From Paenibacillus sp. MAEPY2 (lineage in GTDB: Bacteria; Bacillota; Bacilli; Paenibacillales; Paenibacillaceae): a stretch of 64,000 bases of DNA. A program made the position numbers and the translations under genes. The stretch spans positions 1 to 64,000 of the forward strand of contig NZ_AWUK01000032.1 of NCBI RefSeq assembly GCF_000499205.1. Direction: 5' to 3'. Each line of letters begins with the position of its first letter. Position 1 is the first letter of the stretch. Under the pieces are notes generated by a model. The model had not been told where the DNA came from, made no database searches, and saw nothing but the letters and a program-made list of their open reading frames with translations. Shown one piece after another: positions 44,675-53,793 of the stretch.

Positions 44675-45643
44675 TTATCGATGATTCATGCGGTTCATCA
44701 TGCCATCGTTGTTGTTACGATTCATGATGCCATCATCGAGCACGCCGTCACGGTGCTTGGTGTTCAACGCATTTGTTGGGAAAATACGTTCAACCATCGA
44801 TTGGAACGTGTTAATCATGCCTCTAACCGGTTTACCATTACGAATATCCGTGGCATAGCTCTCCACATGCTGGACAAATTCCGGGTTAGCCGACACGTAT
44901 ACGTTCTCTACGTTAGGTGCAAACTGTTTGATCTTGGCCGAGATTTTGGATTTAATCTCTTCCGGTGTGTTGTCATCTGTGCTGTCAATTCGCGAGGTTT
45001 CACTCTTCATGCCATAATGACCATCGCTCATTGAACGTGAAGTGCCATTGCCACTGTTGGTCAGACCACGCATCATGCCATAAGATCCAGTACCCATGGT
45101 TCCATAGATGCTGCGGTCATTGCCCATGTGGCTGCGATCCGTAGCTGCATTGGTGTTCAGTCCTGGTGCAATGCCACTTGTGCTGTATGGAGACATCGTT
45201 CCATTACCACCATTTACACGCAAACCGCCCATTTCCTGACCCATGCTTTCAGTACGCATTGTACCATTTGCACGGTTACGCAAAGATTTGCTTTCCAATT
45301 TGCCAGTGTGACCATCTGTCAAGCGGACTGCAACATACGCGTTACGATCGGTCAGCATAACATGTGCTGACTTCACTTCCTTCATTTCCGTAATACGTTT
45401 AGCCAGCTCGTCACTTGATTTCAGGTCAGTGACGTTATGCGTCCGATAGCTTTTCGCACGAATACCATCCATCCCATTGGACTCAACACCATAACGGTTA
45501 ATGCCTTTCACTTCATGACGAACACTTTGGGTGTGCAGATTGTTATCTTTTGTGCTGGTTCCACAACCCGTCAATCCGGCCATTACGAAGATTGCAGTAG
45601 ACAAAGATAAGCTGATTGCTGTCGCCTTTTTGGCTGCTGGCAT
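44675..45643 (-). CDS. YhcN/YlaJ family sporulation lipoprotein
   Basis: 322 residues. Lipoprotein signal with lipobox GLTGC near residue 27, then the YhcN/YlaJ domain: ELAKRITEMKEVKSAHVMLTDRNAYVAV and the C-terminal IKQFAPNVENVYVSANPEF. These lipoproteins are found in the spore inner membrane of Bacillales. Between the two halves is a ~100-residue insert rich in Gly, Met, Asn and Ser, and the C-terminus is also Met/Asn-rich (IMNRNNNDGMMNRM). GGAGGATGAG lies before the ATG at 45643. Single gene with a weak terminator, downstream of gerE in the map but transcribed the same way from its own promoter. Confidence 0.9.
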   Translation of the reverse strand: MPAAKKATAISLSLSTAIFVMAGLTGCGTSTKDNNLHTQSVRHEVKGINRYGVESNGMDGIRAKSYRTHNVTDLKSSDELAKRITEMKEVKSAHVMLTDRNAYVAVRLTDGHTGKLESKSLRNRANGTMRTESMGQEMGGLRVNGGNGTMSPYSTSGIAPGLNTNAATDRSHMGNDRSIYGTMGTGSYGMMRGLTNSGNGTSRSMSDGHYGMKSETSRIDSTDDNTPEEIKSKISAKIKQFAPNVENVYVSANPEFVQHVESYATDIRNGKPVRGMINTFQSMVERIFPTNALNTKHRDGVLDDGIMNRNNNDGMMNRMNHR

Positions 45644-45778
45644 GTCTCATCCTCCAATTATGTTGGTTTTGGTCACAAGGATAGGATGCTCTTCTGTACG
45701 GACCGATATGCTGAAAGGATATGGAACATCAACCTCTATTTATCTGGGCTCAACGGGAATTCTTTCAAGGTTCAAAAA

Positions 45779-45818
45779 AACAAAAAAAGCGGTGCATGCA
45801 CAAAGTGCAGCACCACTC
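45779..45818 (-). terminator. terminator of the Gld-type ABC operon
   Basis: GGTGCTGCAC pairs with GTGCATGCACC on the minus strand (one bulge), followed by TTTTTTTG, ~65 bases after the stop at 45884. Confidence 0.85.
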
Positions 45819-45883
45819 TTCATTACCTTCGTATTCCCTGTTTCAGTTAGCTCCTCAATTGTATGTTGAAGCAGCCACTTCAC

Positions 45884-46882
45884 TTATTTGGATGAGGAAG
45901 TTCCATCAGCGTCCTTCTCCGTTGAAAATGACGCATCTGATTTTTGAATCGAAGTCGGAAATTGCTCTGCTTCCTTCAGACTAGCTGCATCCATGGGATA
46001 AGCCCACTGACCGTCTGGTGTGACTACCCAGATCTGATCCGGTTTCGATGGAATAATAAGCCCACGGTACACATCCGTAACAGCTTCTCCATTAACCGTC
46101 TGTTCAACGGATAAAGAAAAGCGTGGCACGGTGCCTTTCAGTTCAGAAGCTTTGCGTACATCGTCTGCTGTGGACAGGTTTTTAATTTTGCCAATCAGCG
46201 ATACAGCATCTGTAGCTTCAACCGCTTCACCATTAAGCGTCCACGTCTGCTCTGCTGCACCCTCCTCAGAGGCTGATTTGAGCATCCATGTGGCTGCTTC
46301 ACCTTCCCACTCCAGCGTAGTCACATTACTTTCATCCAGATTAAAGGGAGTCGTGTCCAACAGATCGTGCCGTGATTTTTCTATATTGCTGATGGATTCC
46401 GTCTGTACGGCTACGATAGGCCCGGAGTCTACCCGAACATAACGAGCGTCATCAGCCGGTAGCTGGCCACCGATGCTCAGTTTGATCTTACGGTTATCCT
46501 TCAGTTGGATATCCAGTAGCGTTGCATCTGCACCCAATCCATACTTGTCGAGATCTTTCGGCTCTTCCTCTACAATCAGTTCCTGATCCGCGCCACTCAA
46601 GGCATCAAGCCAACTGCTAACCGCATAACCATTCAGAGGATAAGCCTTTGGTTCCACCATACTCCATACGCCATTGTTTAGTTCCAATTGTGAGGGCTTT
46701 GAGGCACCTGATGTGTCTGCATTGTTGTCATGAATCGTGATGGACTGAATGTCGGCAGACTTAATACCAAGCAACTTGACCTTCTCCGCTTCCTCTTCAC
46801 GAAAATAATTTTGACTGGCCGCATAGACCCAGCCGATAATCAAAACCAATACGACCAGAATCGTTGGGAGCCATTTTTTCAT
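45884..46882 (-). CDS. DUF4340 domain-containing protein
   Basis: 332 residues. One N-terminal membrane helix (LPTILVVLVLIIGWVYA), the remainder extracytoplasmic with repeated beta motifs typical of DUF4340 (SWLDALSGADQEL, DKYGLGADATLLDIQL, ARYVRVDSGPIVAV). The C-terminus is Ser/Asp-rich. The ATG at 46882 overlaps the stop of the GldG-like gene by four bases (ATGA); GGAGG lies ten bases upstream. Last gene of the four-gene ABC operon, an arrangement repeated across Firmicutes and Bacteroidetes, but the exported or sensed molecule is not known. Confidence 0.88.
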   Translation of the reverse strand: MKKWLPTILVVLVLIIGWVYAASQNYFREEEAEKVKLLGIKSADIQSITIHDNNADTSGASKPSQLELNNGVWSMVEPKAYPLNGYAVSSWLDALSGADQELIVEEEPKDLDKYGLGADATLLDIQLKDNRKIKLSIGGQLPADDARYVRVDSGPIVAVQTESISNIEKSRHDLLDTTPFNLDESNVTTLEWEGEAATWMLKSASEEGAAEQTWTLNGEAVEATDAVSLIGKIKNLSTADDVRKASELKGTVPRFSLSVEQTVNGEAVTDVYRGLIIPSKPDQIWVVTPDGQWAYPMDAASLKEAEQFPTSIQKSDASFSTEKDADGTSSSK

Positions 46883-48273
46883 ACCCGTCTGCGCCTCCAC
46901 CATAAGAGTACACCTATCATAACAAAGATGAGCGGGAATGCGACGATTGCCACGAAGAAAATGGTTCTGGCCTGCTCACCGTCCAGGTACGCCGTTTGAT
47001 AACCGGATTGCACCCGCGGACGGATGGTTACCCCGTCTTCTTTTTCACTTAAATAATTAACGGTGTTCAGAATAAAATCCCGGTTTCCGCCGTTCGCTAT
47101 TTCCGAGTCCTGCATGAAAATGGATGAACCCAGAATAACAGCCTTCGGTTTGCCATCCGTTGTATCAGCTGCATATCCAAGCTCAACAGGACCTTGTACA
47201 TCCTGATCTGGATCATTGGATGTCTCGTTTTGCAATAATCCCCCAATGTTCGTCTCACCATAACTGTCATTCGATGAATGAATGAGCGGCGACAACGTGT
47301 ATTTATCTTGCTCTTTGCTTGTCAAAGCAATGGACAAGGATAACATTGGATACAGCTTGCTTTCTGCTAGTTTATCCGTGATGGCATGTGTGCCATACTC
47401 CGGCACGACCCAAAGTGGTCCCATTGTGCTGGCCTGCTGATTATCCACCATGACTGCATGCTCATCCACCACGCCATAATCCGTCATGAGTGCATCAATA
47501 TTTTTCCATGTCAATTTCATGTCTTCGTGAAAACCGAGGGATAACAGCAATTTTCCTCCGTTACTCAAATAAGTCCGTATAGCCTTCAGTTCCGCATCAC
47601 TGATGTCGCGCTGTGGACCGATGATCGCAAGCACATCCGCATCTTCGGGAACCTGACCTGCCTGATTCAGTTGAAGTTCTTCTGTTGAGATATTATTCTG
47701 TTCCAGAGATGAACGCAGCGTAGTCAGTTGATCCACCCCAAGCTCCTCATGCCCTGTCAGGAAGACCATCTTGTGCATCTCCGTTGAAGACAGGTTCATT
47801 AGGGCTTGTGTCAGCTTCTCCTCACCTGTGAACTGGTACGATCCATCGCTGCCATCCCCGACAGCGGTGAACAGACTGGCGATATCAATGACTTTATGCT
47901 GATCGCCCTGTTCCAATACAATGGAGCTGCCTGTGATGCCGTATTTAGAAGCCAGCGTAGGCTCCTGTGTCAGATTGTACTGCTTCATTTTCAGTTTGCT
48001 GTTGCGTTTCGTGTATTCCTGAACCATATCGGTAACTTCGCGGTTCAAGACTGTATTATTCGCATTTTCGACAGTTAACACCAAGACGTTGACGTCTTCT
48101 TTTACGTTTTTGATCGCGGTTAGAGACTGGTCTGACAAGGTATATTGTTTGTTCGAGGTCAGATCCAATTGGAAACCGCCCAGCGAATTCAGAAACAGGG
48201 TCAGCAAAATAAAGATGCCAATCACCGCTACAGACAGCACGGTACTGTTGGTATGACTCAACCATTTTTTCAT
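46879..48273 (-). CDS. GldG-like ABC transporter auxiliary protein
   Basis: 464 residues. N-terminal membrane helix, a long extracytoplasmic ABC-transporter auxiliary domain (LDLTSNKQYTLSDQS start, VFLTGHEELGVDQL, LSNGGKLLLSLG) and a C-terminal membrane helix with a tail of arginines (LLWWRRRRV). Similar in layout to GldG of gliding bacteria and to eukaryotic-like IFT52-related domains. In Firmicutes it is always next to an ABC-2 permease and an ATPase, as here. GGAGGTG five bases before the ATG at 48273 fixes the start. The gap to the permease is four bases. Confidence 0.88.
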   Translation of the reverse strand: MKKWLSHTNSTVLSVAVIGIFILLTLFLNSLGGFQLDLTSNKQYTLSDQSLTAIKNVKEDVNVLVLTVENANNTVLNREVTDMVQEYTKRNSKLKMKQYNLTQEPTLASKYGITGSSIVLEQGDQHKVIDIASLFTAVGDGSDGSYQFTGEEKLTQALMNLSSTEMHKMVFLTGHEELGVDQLTTLRSSLEQNNISTEELQLNQAGQVPEDADVLAIIGPQRDISDAELKAIRTYLSNGGKLLLSLGFHEDMKLTWKNIDALMTDYGVVDEHAVMVDNQQASTMGPLWVVPEYGTHAITDKLAESKLYPMLSLSIALTSKEQDKYTLSPLIHSSNDSYGETNIGGLLQNETSNDPDQDVQGPVELGYAADTTDGKPKAVILGSSIFMQDSEIANGGNRDFILNTVNYLSEKEDGVTIRPRVQSGYQTAYLDGEQARTIFFVAIVAFPLIFVMIGVLLWWRRRRV

Positions 48274-48277
48274 CTTC

Positions 48278-48994
48278 TCACCTCCACCGCTTCCGTTCCA
48301 CAATTTGAATACTTAACAGGAGAAACACACCTGAGAGCGTCACGTAATACAATATATCCGGGCCACTAAGTACACCCTTTGTAAAGCTGTCAAACCGGTT
48401 CGTCAGTGCAAATGGGTCAAGCCATTGCTGTAGGGCAGATCCGGAATTGCCAGCAAATGAATCAAGCATCCAGAATACGAGCAAAATAATAAAACCGGCT
48501 ACCGCAGAGACCATCTGGTGTTGAGATAGCGTGGAAGCAAACAGTCCAATCGCCATCATGCTTCCGCCCAGGAAGAAGAGACCCAGTGCAGACAACCATA
48601 CCGAGGTCAGATCCAGTTCACCAAAGAAGGACATAATAAACGGATAAACGAGACTGCACAGAATAAGTACGGCAAGAATGGCCAGTGATGCCAGATATTT
48701 GCCGAAAATAATCTCGGTCACCCGTGCAGGTGAAGTCAACAACAGTTCGTCCGTCCCCTGTCTAAATTCCTCTGCCACCAGTCTCATCGTTAGCAGCGGC
48801 ACTACAAACAGCAGCATGGATAACGTGTCGCCCAGTACCAGGCGATAATCCACAATACTTGGCTGATAGTACACAAAGCTGGAATAGAACAGCAAACTTG
48901 TCATCAGTACATATACAGCAAACGCGAAATACGACGTCGGTGACAGGAAGTATGCTTGCAATTCTTTGTTGCAAACCGCCATCATTCTTCTCAT
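48278..48994 (-). CDS. ABC-2 type transporter permease (GldF-like)
   Basis: 238 residues with six membrane helices and the opening MRRMMAVCNKELQAYFLSPTSY, a hallmark of the GldF/ABC-2 subfamily. It forms the membrane channel of the operon. The start ATG at 48994 overlaps the ATPase stop by four bases. Charged loops RLVAEEFRQGTDELLL and RVTEIIFGKYLASL lie on the cytoplasmic side and contact the ATPase. Confidence 0.9.
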   Translation of the reverse strand: MRRMMAVCNKELQAYFLSPTSYFAFAVYVLMTSLLFYSSFVYYQPSIVDYRLVLGDTLSMLLFVVPLLTMRLVAEEFRQGTDELLLTSPARVTEIIFGKYLASLAILAVLILCSLVYPFIMSFFGELDLTSVWLSALGLFFLGGSMMAIGLFASTLSQHQMVSAVAGFIILLVFWMLDSFAGNSGSALQQWLDPFALTNRFDSFTKGVLSGPDILYYVTLSGVFLLLSIQIVERKRWR

Positions 48995-50115
48995 TTGGAC
49001 TCCTCCCCTGTGCGGGATTCAGATGAAGCGCTCTCGGACATTGCCGATGGCTCTTGATCTGAAGCGATATCCGATTGGGTCTCTGCTTCCGTCGCCGCGA
49101 CTTGCACGATATCCGCTTGAGGAGCCTTCGTTGACAGTTCCATTTCGGATTCCGTTTCCGTTGTCGTAAGCTTCAGGAATATCTGTTCCAGACTGAGGTT
49201 TTCTTTCCTCATCTCCAGGATCGGCAAGCCTGCCCCAGACAAAAGGTAAAACAGTTCTTCCCGGAAATCGTCCGACGATTCACCCGTAAGCAGCATTTTA
49301 ACTGTATCGGAAGAATCGTTGGACGCATGTCCATCAGGTGTTTGAACGAGTTCACTCCGCACCTTCTCCCAAGGTGTCAGCAAGTTATGTAATTGCTGCT
49401 CTGTTGCCTTCACTTCAATGGATACTTTGAACTGATCACCCATCGCTGAGCCAAAATGCTGAGGTGAACCATCCAATACAAGCTGTCCCTGATTAATGAT
49501 TAACATGCGATTACAAATTGCGCTTACTTCAGGCAAAATATGTGTACTAAGCAGCACGGTATGATTCTCACCCAGTTCACGAATCAGATCCCGTATTTCT
49601 ATAATCTGATTCGGATCCAGTCCTGAAGTGGGTTCATCCAGCACAAGCAAATCCGGTTTGTGAATAATGGCTCCAGCCAGACCCAGACGTTGCTTGTACC
49701 CTTTGGATAGTCCACGAACCAGTTGCTTCTCCCGATCCTGGAGACCCAGTCTGCTCACCATCTCACTGACCCGTAACTTTACTTCACGTGTTGGGACATC
49801 TCTTAGATTAGCGACGAATTTGAGATACGACTGAACCGTCATATCTGGATAAAGCGGTGGCGTCTCCGGCAGATAACCAATCTTGGAACGAACGCTCCGC
49901 CCCTGATCGTGCACGGATATGCCATCTACCGTTATGGAACCTTCTGTTGGATGCAAATAGCCTGTGATCATTCGCATCGTCGTTGTTTTCCCGGCACCAT
50001 TTGGTCCCAAAAATCCAACAATCTCACCGCGCTCCATTGTGAAATCCAGTTGATGCACGCCACGCCGTCCATCAAATACTTTGCTTACCTGTTTCACTTC
50101 GAGCACATTATTCAT
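48991..50115 (-). CDS. ABC transporter ATP-binding protein (GldA-like)
   Basis: 374 residues. ATPase of the Gld-type operon: Walker A GPNGAGKTTT, Q-loop region GYLPETPPLYPDMTV, signature LSKGYKQRLGLA, Walker B LLVLDEPTSGLD and H-loop STHILPEV. After residue ~230 a regulatory region follows, then a C-terminal ~50-residue tail rich in Glu, Ser, Thr and Ala (ESEMELSTKAPQADIVQ), longer than usual and probably unstructured. First gene of the operon; the start ATG at 50115 has GGAAAGGATG upstream. About 240 bases separate it from the divergent glycosyltransferase. Confidence 0.93.
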   Translation of the reverse strand: MNNVLEVKQVSKVFDGRRGVHQLDFTMERGEIVGFLGPNGAGKTTTMRMITGYLHPTEGSITVDGISVHDQGRSVRSKIGYLPETPPLYPDMTVQSYLKFVANLRDVPTREVKLRVSEMVSRLGLQDREKQLVRGLSKGYKQRLGLAGAIIHKPDLLVLDEPTSGLDPNQIIEIRDLIRELGENHTVLLSTHILPEVSAICNRMLIINQGQLVLDGSPQHFGSAMGDQFKVSIEVKATEQQLHNLLTPWEKVRSELVQTPDGHASNDSSDTVKMLLTGESSDDFREELFYLLSGAGLPILEMRKENLSLEQIFLKLTTTETESEMELSTKAPQADIVQVAATEAETQSDIASDQEPSAMSESASSESRTGEESK

Positions 50116-50354
50116 CCTTTCCCGTTAAAATACCCGTGTGCCATCGTCGCTTTCTTCGGATGGTCAACACGGGAAGTTCCTTGTATCTTACGTGTTGTAT
50201 CCTAAATGCAGCTTAAAGTCACTTAAAAGAGAGCTTAAAAATATGTGTCTAAAATGTGAACAACTCTTCATTCACCCACACCCTGTACTCTGGGGCAACG
50301 TACCATACAGTACGGGAGCATGAGCTCCTTCACAAAAGTCAGAGGGTGAACCGT

Positions 50355-51428
50355 GTGAAAGTACTATTCACATTTTTTGTTCCAAGCGGTGGTGTGAATA
50401 CATTAAACCGACTTCGTACAGCCGTTCTGCAACGCCATGGCATCGAAGCGCATGTATTGTATCTGTACCCTGGCTCGGGAATGCAGAACAATAACAGCAC
50501 GCCGGTCTTCACAGCTTCCAGTGATGAGGAGATACACAGCTTGATCCATCATCATCATTATGATGCCATTATTGTCACTTCGGATATTTCCATGCCGGGT
50601 AGATTAAGGTCCCTCGGGTATAATGGGCGCATTATCTTTGAAGCACAGGGACTAGGGACGCGTGAACATGCTATGGAAACCATTCAGATGGGAGTACCTT
50701 ATCTGCAAGCCCACTGTAATGCCGCGGTCATTCCTCCTACGGATCATTTACTGGAGCTGTTCATCCATATGTGTCCATGGCTTCATCGGTTTGTCATTCC
50801 CAATATGTTGGATACCACTACCTTTGCCCCCATCTCGGTGGATATCCCACCCTATCCGGTACTTGCATGGGTGGGAAGGCTCGAACACAACAAAAACTGG
50901 CGGGAATATTTGATGATATCCAGCGAAATTATTAAAAGTGTTCCAGAAGCCAGGCTATGGATGTTCCATGATCCAACCTTGGCCAATCCAGAGGATGAGG
51001 TCATGTTCCGACACATGCTTGCGGAGTACGGGCTAGAAGATCGGATTGGCATCTTTATCAATGTCCCCCATTCCCAGATGCCCACATTCTACTCCATGAT
51101 TGCAGCTTCGGGGGGAATCATGCTGTCTACATCACTGCTTGAAGGCTTTGGATACGCTGTTGCTGAAGCCATCAGCTGCGGCTGTCCTGTACTCAGTACC
51201 GATTCGGATGGCGTACGTTCCTTCATTACACATAACCGAACGGGAAAATTCTATCCGATTGGAAACGTGAATGCCGCTGTATCTGAAGCAGTAGAACTGA
51301 TGCACAACATACAACTGCGGGATTATATACGCATTCAGGGTAGACAGCATATGGCCGTTTCCTTCTCACCTGACCGATATGCCATTTCATTCCGTGAAAT
51401 GATGACAGCCTTGAGCATTTTCTTTTGA
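50355..51428 (+). CDS. glycosyltransferase family 4 (group 1)
   Basis: 357 residues from a GTG at 50355. Two Rossmann domains: N-terminal VKVLFTFFVPSGGVNTLNR and C-terminal VLAWVGRLEHNKNWREYL, IMLSTSLLEGFGYAVAEAISCGCPVLSTDSDG (the EGFG-type E-x7-E donor-binding region, Glu pairs present). Transfers a sugar from an activated donor; the acceptor is unknown. Start: frame open from 50256, but AGAGG seven bases before the GTG at 50355 and the conserved N-terminal strand support the shorter form. It is divergent from the ABC operon and convergent with the DHA2 exporter; a strong terminator follows. Confidence 0.88.
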   Translation: MKVLFTFFVPSGGVNTLNRLRTAVLQRHGIEAHVLYLYPGSGMQNNNSTPVFTASSDEEIHSLIHHHHYDAIIVTSDISMPGRLRSLGYNGRIIFEAQGLGTREHAMETIQMGVPYLQAHCNAAVIPPTDHLLELFIHMCPWLHRFVIPNMLDTTTFAPISVDIPPYPVLAWVGRLEHNKNWREYLMISSEIIKSVPEARLWMFHDPTLANPEDEVMFRHMLAEYGLEDRIGIFINVPHSQMPTFYSMIAASGGIMLSTSLLEGFGYAVAEAISCGCPVLSTDSDGVRSFITHNRTGKFYPIGNVNAAVSEAVELMHNIQLRDYIRIQGRQHMAVSFSPDRYAISFREMMTALSIFF

Positions 51429-51436
51429 ACAAAACA

Positions 51437-51472
51437 AAAAGGCAGTTCAGAAACATCTCTGAACTGCCTTAA
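51437..51472. terminator. bidirectional terminator
   Basis: A perfect 13-bp stem AAGGCAGTTCAGA (51439-51451) with TCTGAACTGCCTT (51458-51470); TTTTTG on the minus strand. Confidence 0.9.
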
Positions 51473-51511
51473 ATTCAAGTGAAGTGTTACCTTAATCTCA
51501 GCTTATTTGAA

Positions 51512-53008
51512 TTAGTGTCCCATCATCATCGCTGGATCGGGTTTATCCCCTGTTTGAAGGGAATCTTCTTCCACCCGTTTCGGTTTGCGCAGGATCAGAC
51601 TGAGCAGACATCCAAACAGGGCAATGCAAGCGGCCAGGAAGAAGGTGTCGTTAAAACCAGCCACTAATCCATTCACCATACCTGCAGCATCAGTAGCTCC
51701 AGCTGTATTGCTTGCAATATGGGAGGTCAGGAATCCGGTCAGGCCGGCAACGGCAAAGGATACGACTACTTGTTGTGCAGCCGCAGTAAGCGGGGTGACC
51801 CGACCTACCAGCTTACGTGGAGCAGCATTCAGTACATGCGTATTAAGAGGCATCATGGAGAAGCCCATACCCAAGCCCATCATGACAAGACTAAGAATGA
51901 TTAGACCCAGACCGGTATCCGCCGTAATAGAAGACAGAATAAACAGTGCACCCGAGATGATACCCAGACCCACAAAGGCCAGTGGTCTTGCACCGATTTT
52001 ATCAAACAATCGTCCACCAAGTGGCATACCCACACCCGAAGCCAGGGCCTGCGGAAGCAGAATGAGTCCTGTTTCCAGTGCAGTGTAGCCTTTAATCTGC
52101 TGCAAATACAGTGGGATCAAAATCATCGCTCCGAACAGAGCAACCTGTGATACCCATGCCAGAATAATACCACGTGTGAAATCCGAGGATCTGAATACCC
52201 GAAGTTCCAGCAGTGGATTTTTGTGACGAAGTTCCACGATAATGAACAGAATCAGTGCCACGCCCCCGACAATCACACCCGTCAGTGCTGTTGCAGAACT
52301 CCAGCTTGTTCCACCCTCACTTACACCGTATGCAAGCATCGAGAATGCAATTGGCGCCAGAATCATGCCGAGCAGATCTAGTGCAGGTGTGCGTCCACGA
52401 TCCGTATCCGGCAGGAACTTGATACATAGAATAAAAGCGGCAATACCAATCGGCAGATTGATCAGGAAAATCCAGTGCCAGCTGAGTGATTCAATGAACC
52501 ATCCGGATAATACGGGACCCAGTGCAGGGGCCAGCAACATCGGAATTCCAAGCATCCCCATAATGGAGCCTCTTCTTTCAGGAGGAGCCAGACGGAACAC
52601 CATCGCCATACCAATCGGAGCAACCATGCCTCCGCCAAGTCCCTGGATGATCCGGTAAATAATTAATTGTTCAGGAGATTGCGCAATTGAGCATAATACC
52701 GAACCCAAGGTAAACATCGCAATCGTGAACAGAAATACTCTTTTGGCTCCAAATCGGTCGGTCAACCATCCCGCCAGCGGAATGACAGCTGACAAGGCCA
52801 ACGTATAACCTGTAACGGTCCATTGAATGGTCTTCAGATCCGTCTCAAAATATTGAACCAGATTCGGAATCGCCACGTTAACCACCGTGCTGTCCAAGAT
52901 GACCATAATCATCCCGACGATAATAGCCAGTAGCGGCAAAATAATCGTTTTAATCGAAAACTCCGCCGGGTCCTGGGGCACTGCTGTTTGTTGTTTCACT
53001 CTCTCCAC
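51512..53008 (-). CDS. DHA2-type MFS multidrug exporter (EmrB/QacA family)
   Basis: 498 residues with fourteen predicted membrane helices. Motif A (GWLTDRFGAKRVFL), the motif-C-like GIPMLLAPALGPVLSGWF, and LDSTVVNVAIPN in TM1 are diagnostic of the DHA2 drug/H+ antiporters. Exports lipophilic drugs or similar compounds. The start is GTG: the frame's first codon at 53008, or the GTG at 52999; the sequence GGAAAAGAGAGTGGAGAG gives both a purine-rich site. A pair of 21-bp direct repeats lies 60-105 bases upstream and is likely a repressor-binding region. C-terminus polar (DPAMMMGH). No repressor gene sits beside it. Confidence 0.92.
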   Translation of the reverse strand: MERVKQQTAVPQDPAEFSIKTIILPLLAIIVGMIMVILDSTVVNVAIPNLVQYFETDLKTIQWTVTGYTLALSAVIPLAGWLTDRFGAKRVFLFTIAMFTLGSVLCSIAQSPEQLIIYRIIQGLGGGMVAPIGMAMVFRLAPPERRGSIMGMLGIPMLLAPALGPVLSGWFIESLSWHWIFLINLPIGIAAFILCIKFLPDTDRGRTPALDLLGMILAPIAFSMLAYGVSEGGTSWSSATALTGVIVGGVALILFIIVELRHKNPLLELRVFRSSDFTRGIILAWVSQVALFGAMILIPLYLQQIKGYTALETGLILLPQALASGVGMPLGGRLFDKIGARPLAFVGLGIISGALFILSSITADTGLGLIILSLVMMGLGMGFSMMPLNTHVLNAAPRKLVGRVTPLTAAAQQVVVSFAVAGLTGFLTSHIASNTAGATDAAGMVNGLVAGFNDTFFLAACIALFGCLLSLILRKPKRVEEDSLQTGDKPDPAMMMGH

Positions 53009-53068
53009 TCTCTTTTCCGGCCTGGAGGCGTTATCTCTGTATCTGCCTCTCCATCGGCCTTATATTCA

Positions 53069-53115
53069 CGACGTTTCAAACTTTTGTTTTAAACCGTCGT
53101 TTTAAACTTTTGTTT
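53069..53115. promoter_or_regulatory. duplicated 21-bp operator-like repeats upstream of the drug exporter
   Basis: Direct repeats CGACGTTTCAAACTTTTGTTT (53069-53089) and its near-copy at 53095-53115 are 26 bases apart and match at 19 of 21 positions. Each contains the palindrome AAACTTTTGTTT. Placement 60-105 bases before the exporter start fits a TetR- or MarR-type operator. Confidence 0.6.
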
Positions 53116-53258
53116 AAGCATAGGTTAATTCTAATGAAAATACCTTTGCTGTCAAGCTATTTTTATTGGGCAACGAATTAAGTGTGCATGCCAAAAAATG
53201 GACCAGGTCTTCTCCTGCTCCATCCGTTTGGATAAACTCGTTCTCGATGTGAGCTTTA

Positions 53259-53606
53259 CTAATCTGCCATCTTGATCATCTGATGCTCCGAAAGTATTCC
53301 CAGGGTCTGACCCTGGTCACTTCTGCAGTATATGCGAATAACCAGATGGCTTGGTGAAGAACTGTTGCTAATGATACGCAGCTCGCACGGATCGGATGAG
53401 ACTGCCAGATTATGAATAATATAGTTTCCTGTATCTGCCCCTATCCGAAAAAGGTATCGATATAGCTCCCCCCGGGTAGGACTTACTCCTCCAACAAATA
53501 TATCCACATCGTTGTTCCCTGCAAATGCCAATTCAATGTCCATGTATCTCACCGGAACAACGGTTTGCAGCAGGTTTTCGTGAATCTCCAACACAAATGC
53601 GACCAC
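53259..53606 (-). CDS. hypothetical protein, 115 residues
   Basis: Family not recognised. Predominantly beta-strand pattern (EIHENLLQTVVPVRYMDIELAF, NNDVDIFVGGVSPTRG, ELRIISNSSSPSHLVIRIYC), no signal peptide, no Cys pairs. The frame is open to 53672, but AGGAGGGG seven bases before a GTG at 53606 sets the start. Divergent from the glycosyltransferase at 53794, about 190 bases away, and placed among surface-glycan genes. Confidence 0.72.
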   Translation of the reverse strand: MVAFVLEIHENLLQTVVPVRYMDIELAFAGNNDVDIFVGGVSPTRGELYRYLFRIGADTGNYIIHNLAVSSDPCELRIISNSSSPSHLVIRIYCRSDQGQTLGILSEHQMIKMAD

Positions 53607-53793
53607 TGTACATCCCCTCCTGTAAAGCGAGTTGAACCTTTCTCCAGATATGTTATGCCTTCTCTCGTCCATTGCTATTTAAAATCACCCATTTTAACCA
53701 ATTCCACGGAAACGCCCACCCTTTCGTCTGCCTTTTTTCATAGACTGGATAGATAGAAGCTCGGCCTGTGCAGGCCGAGACAAGGGGGTACCT

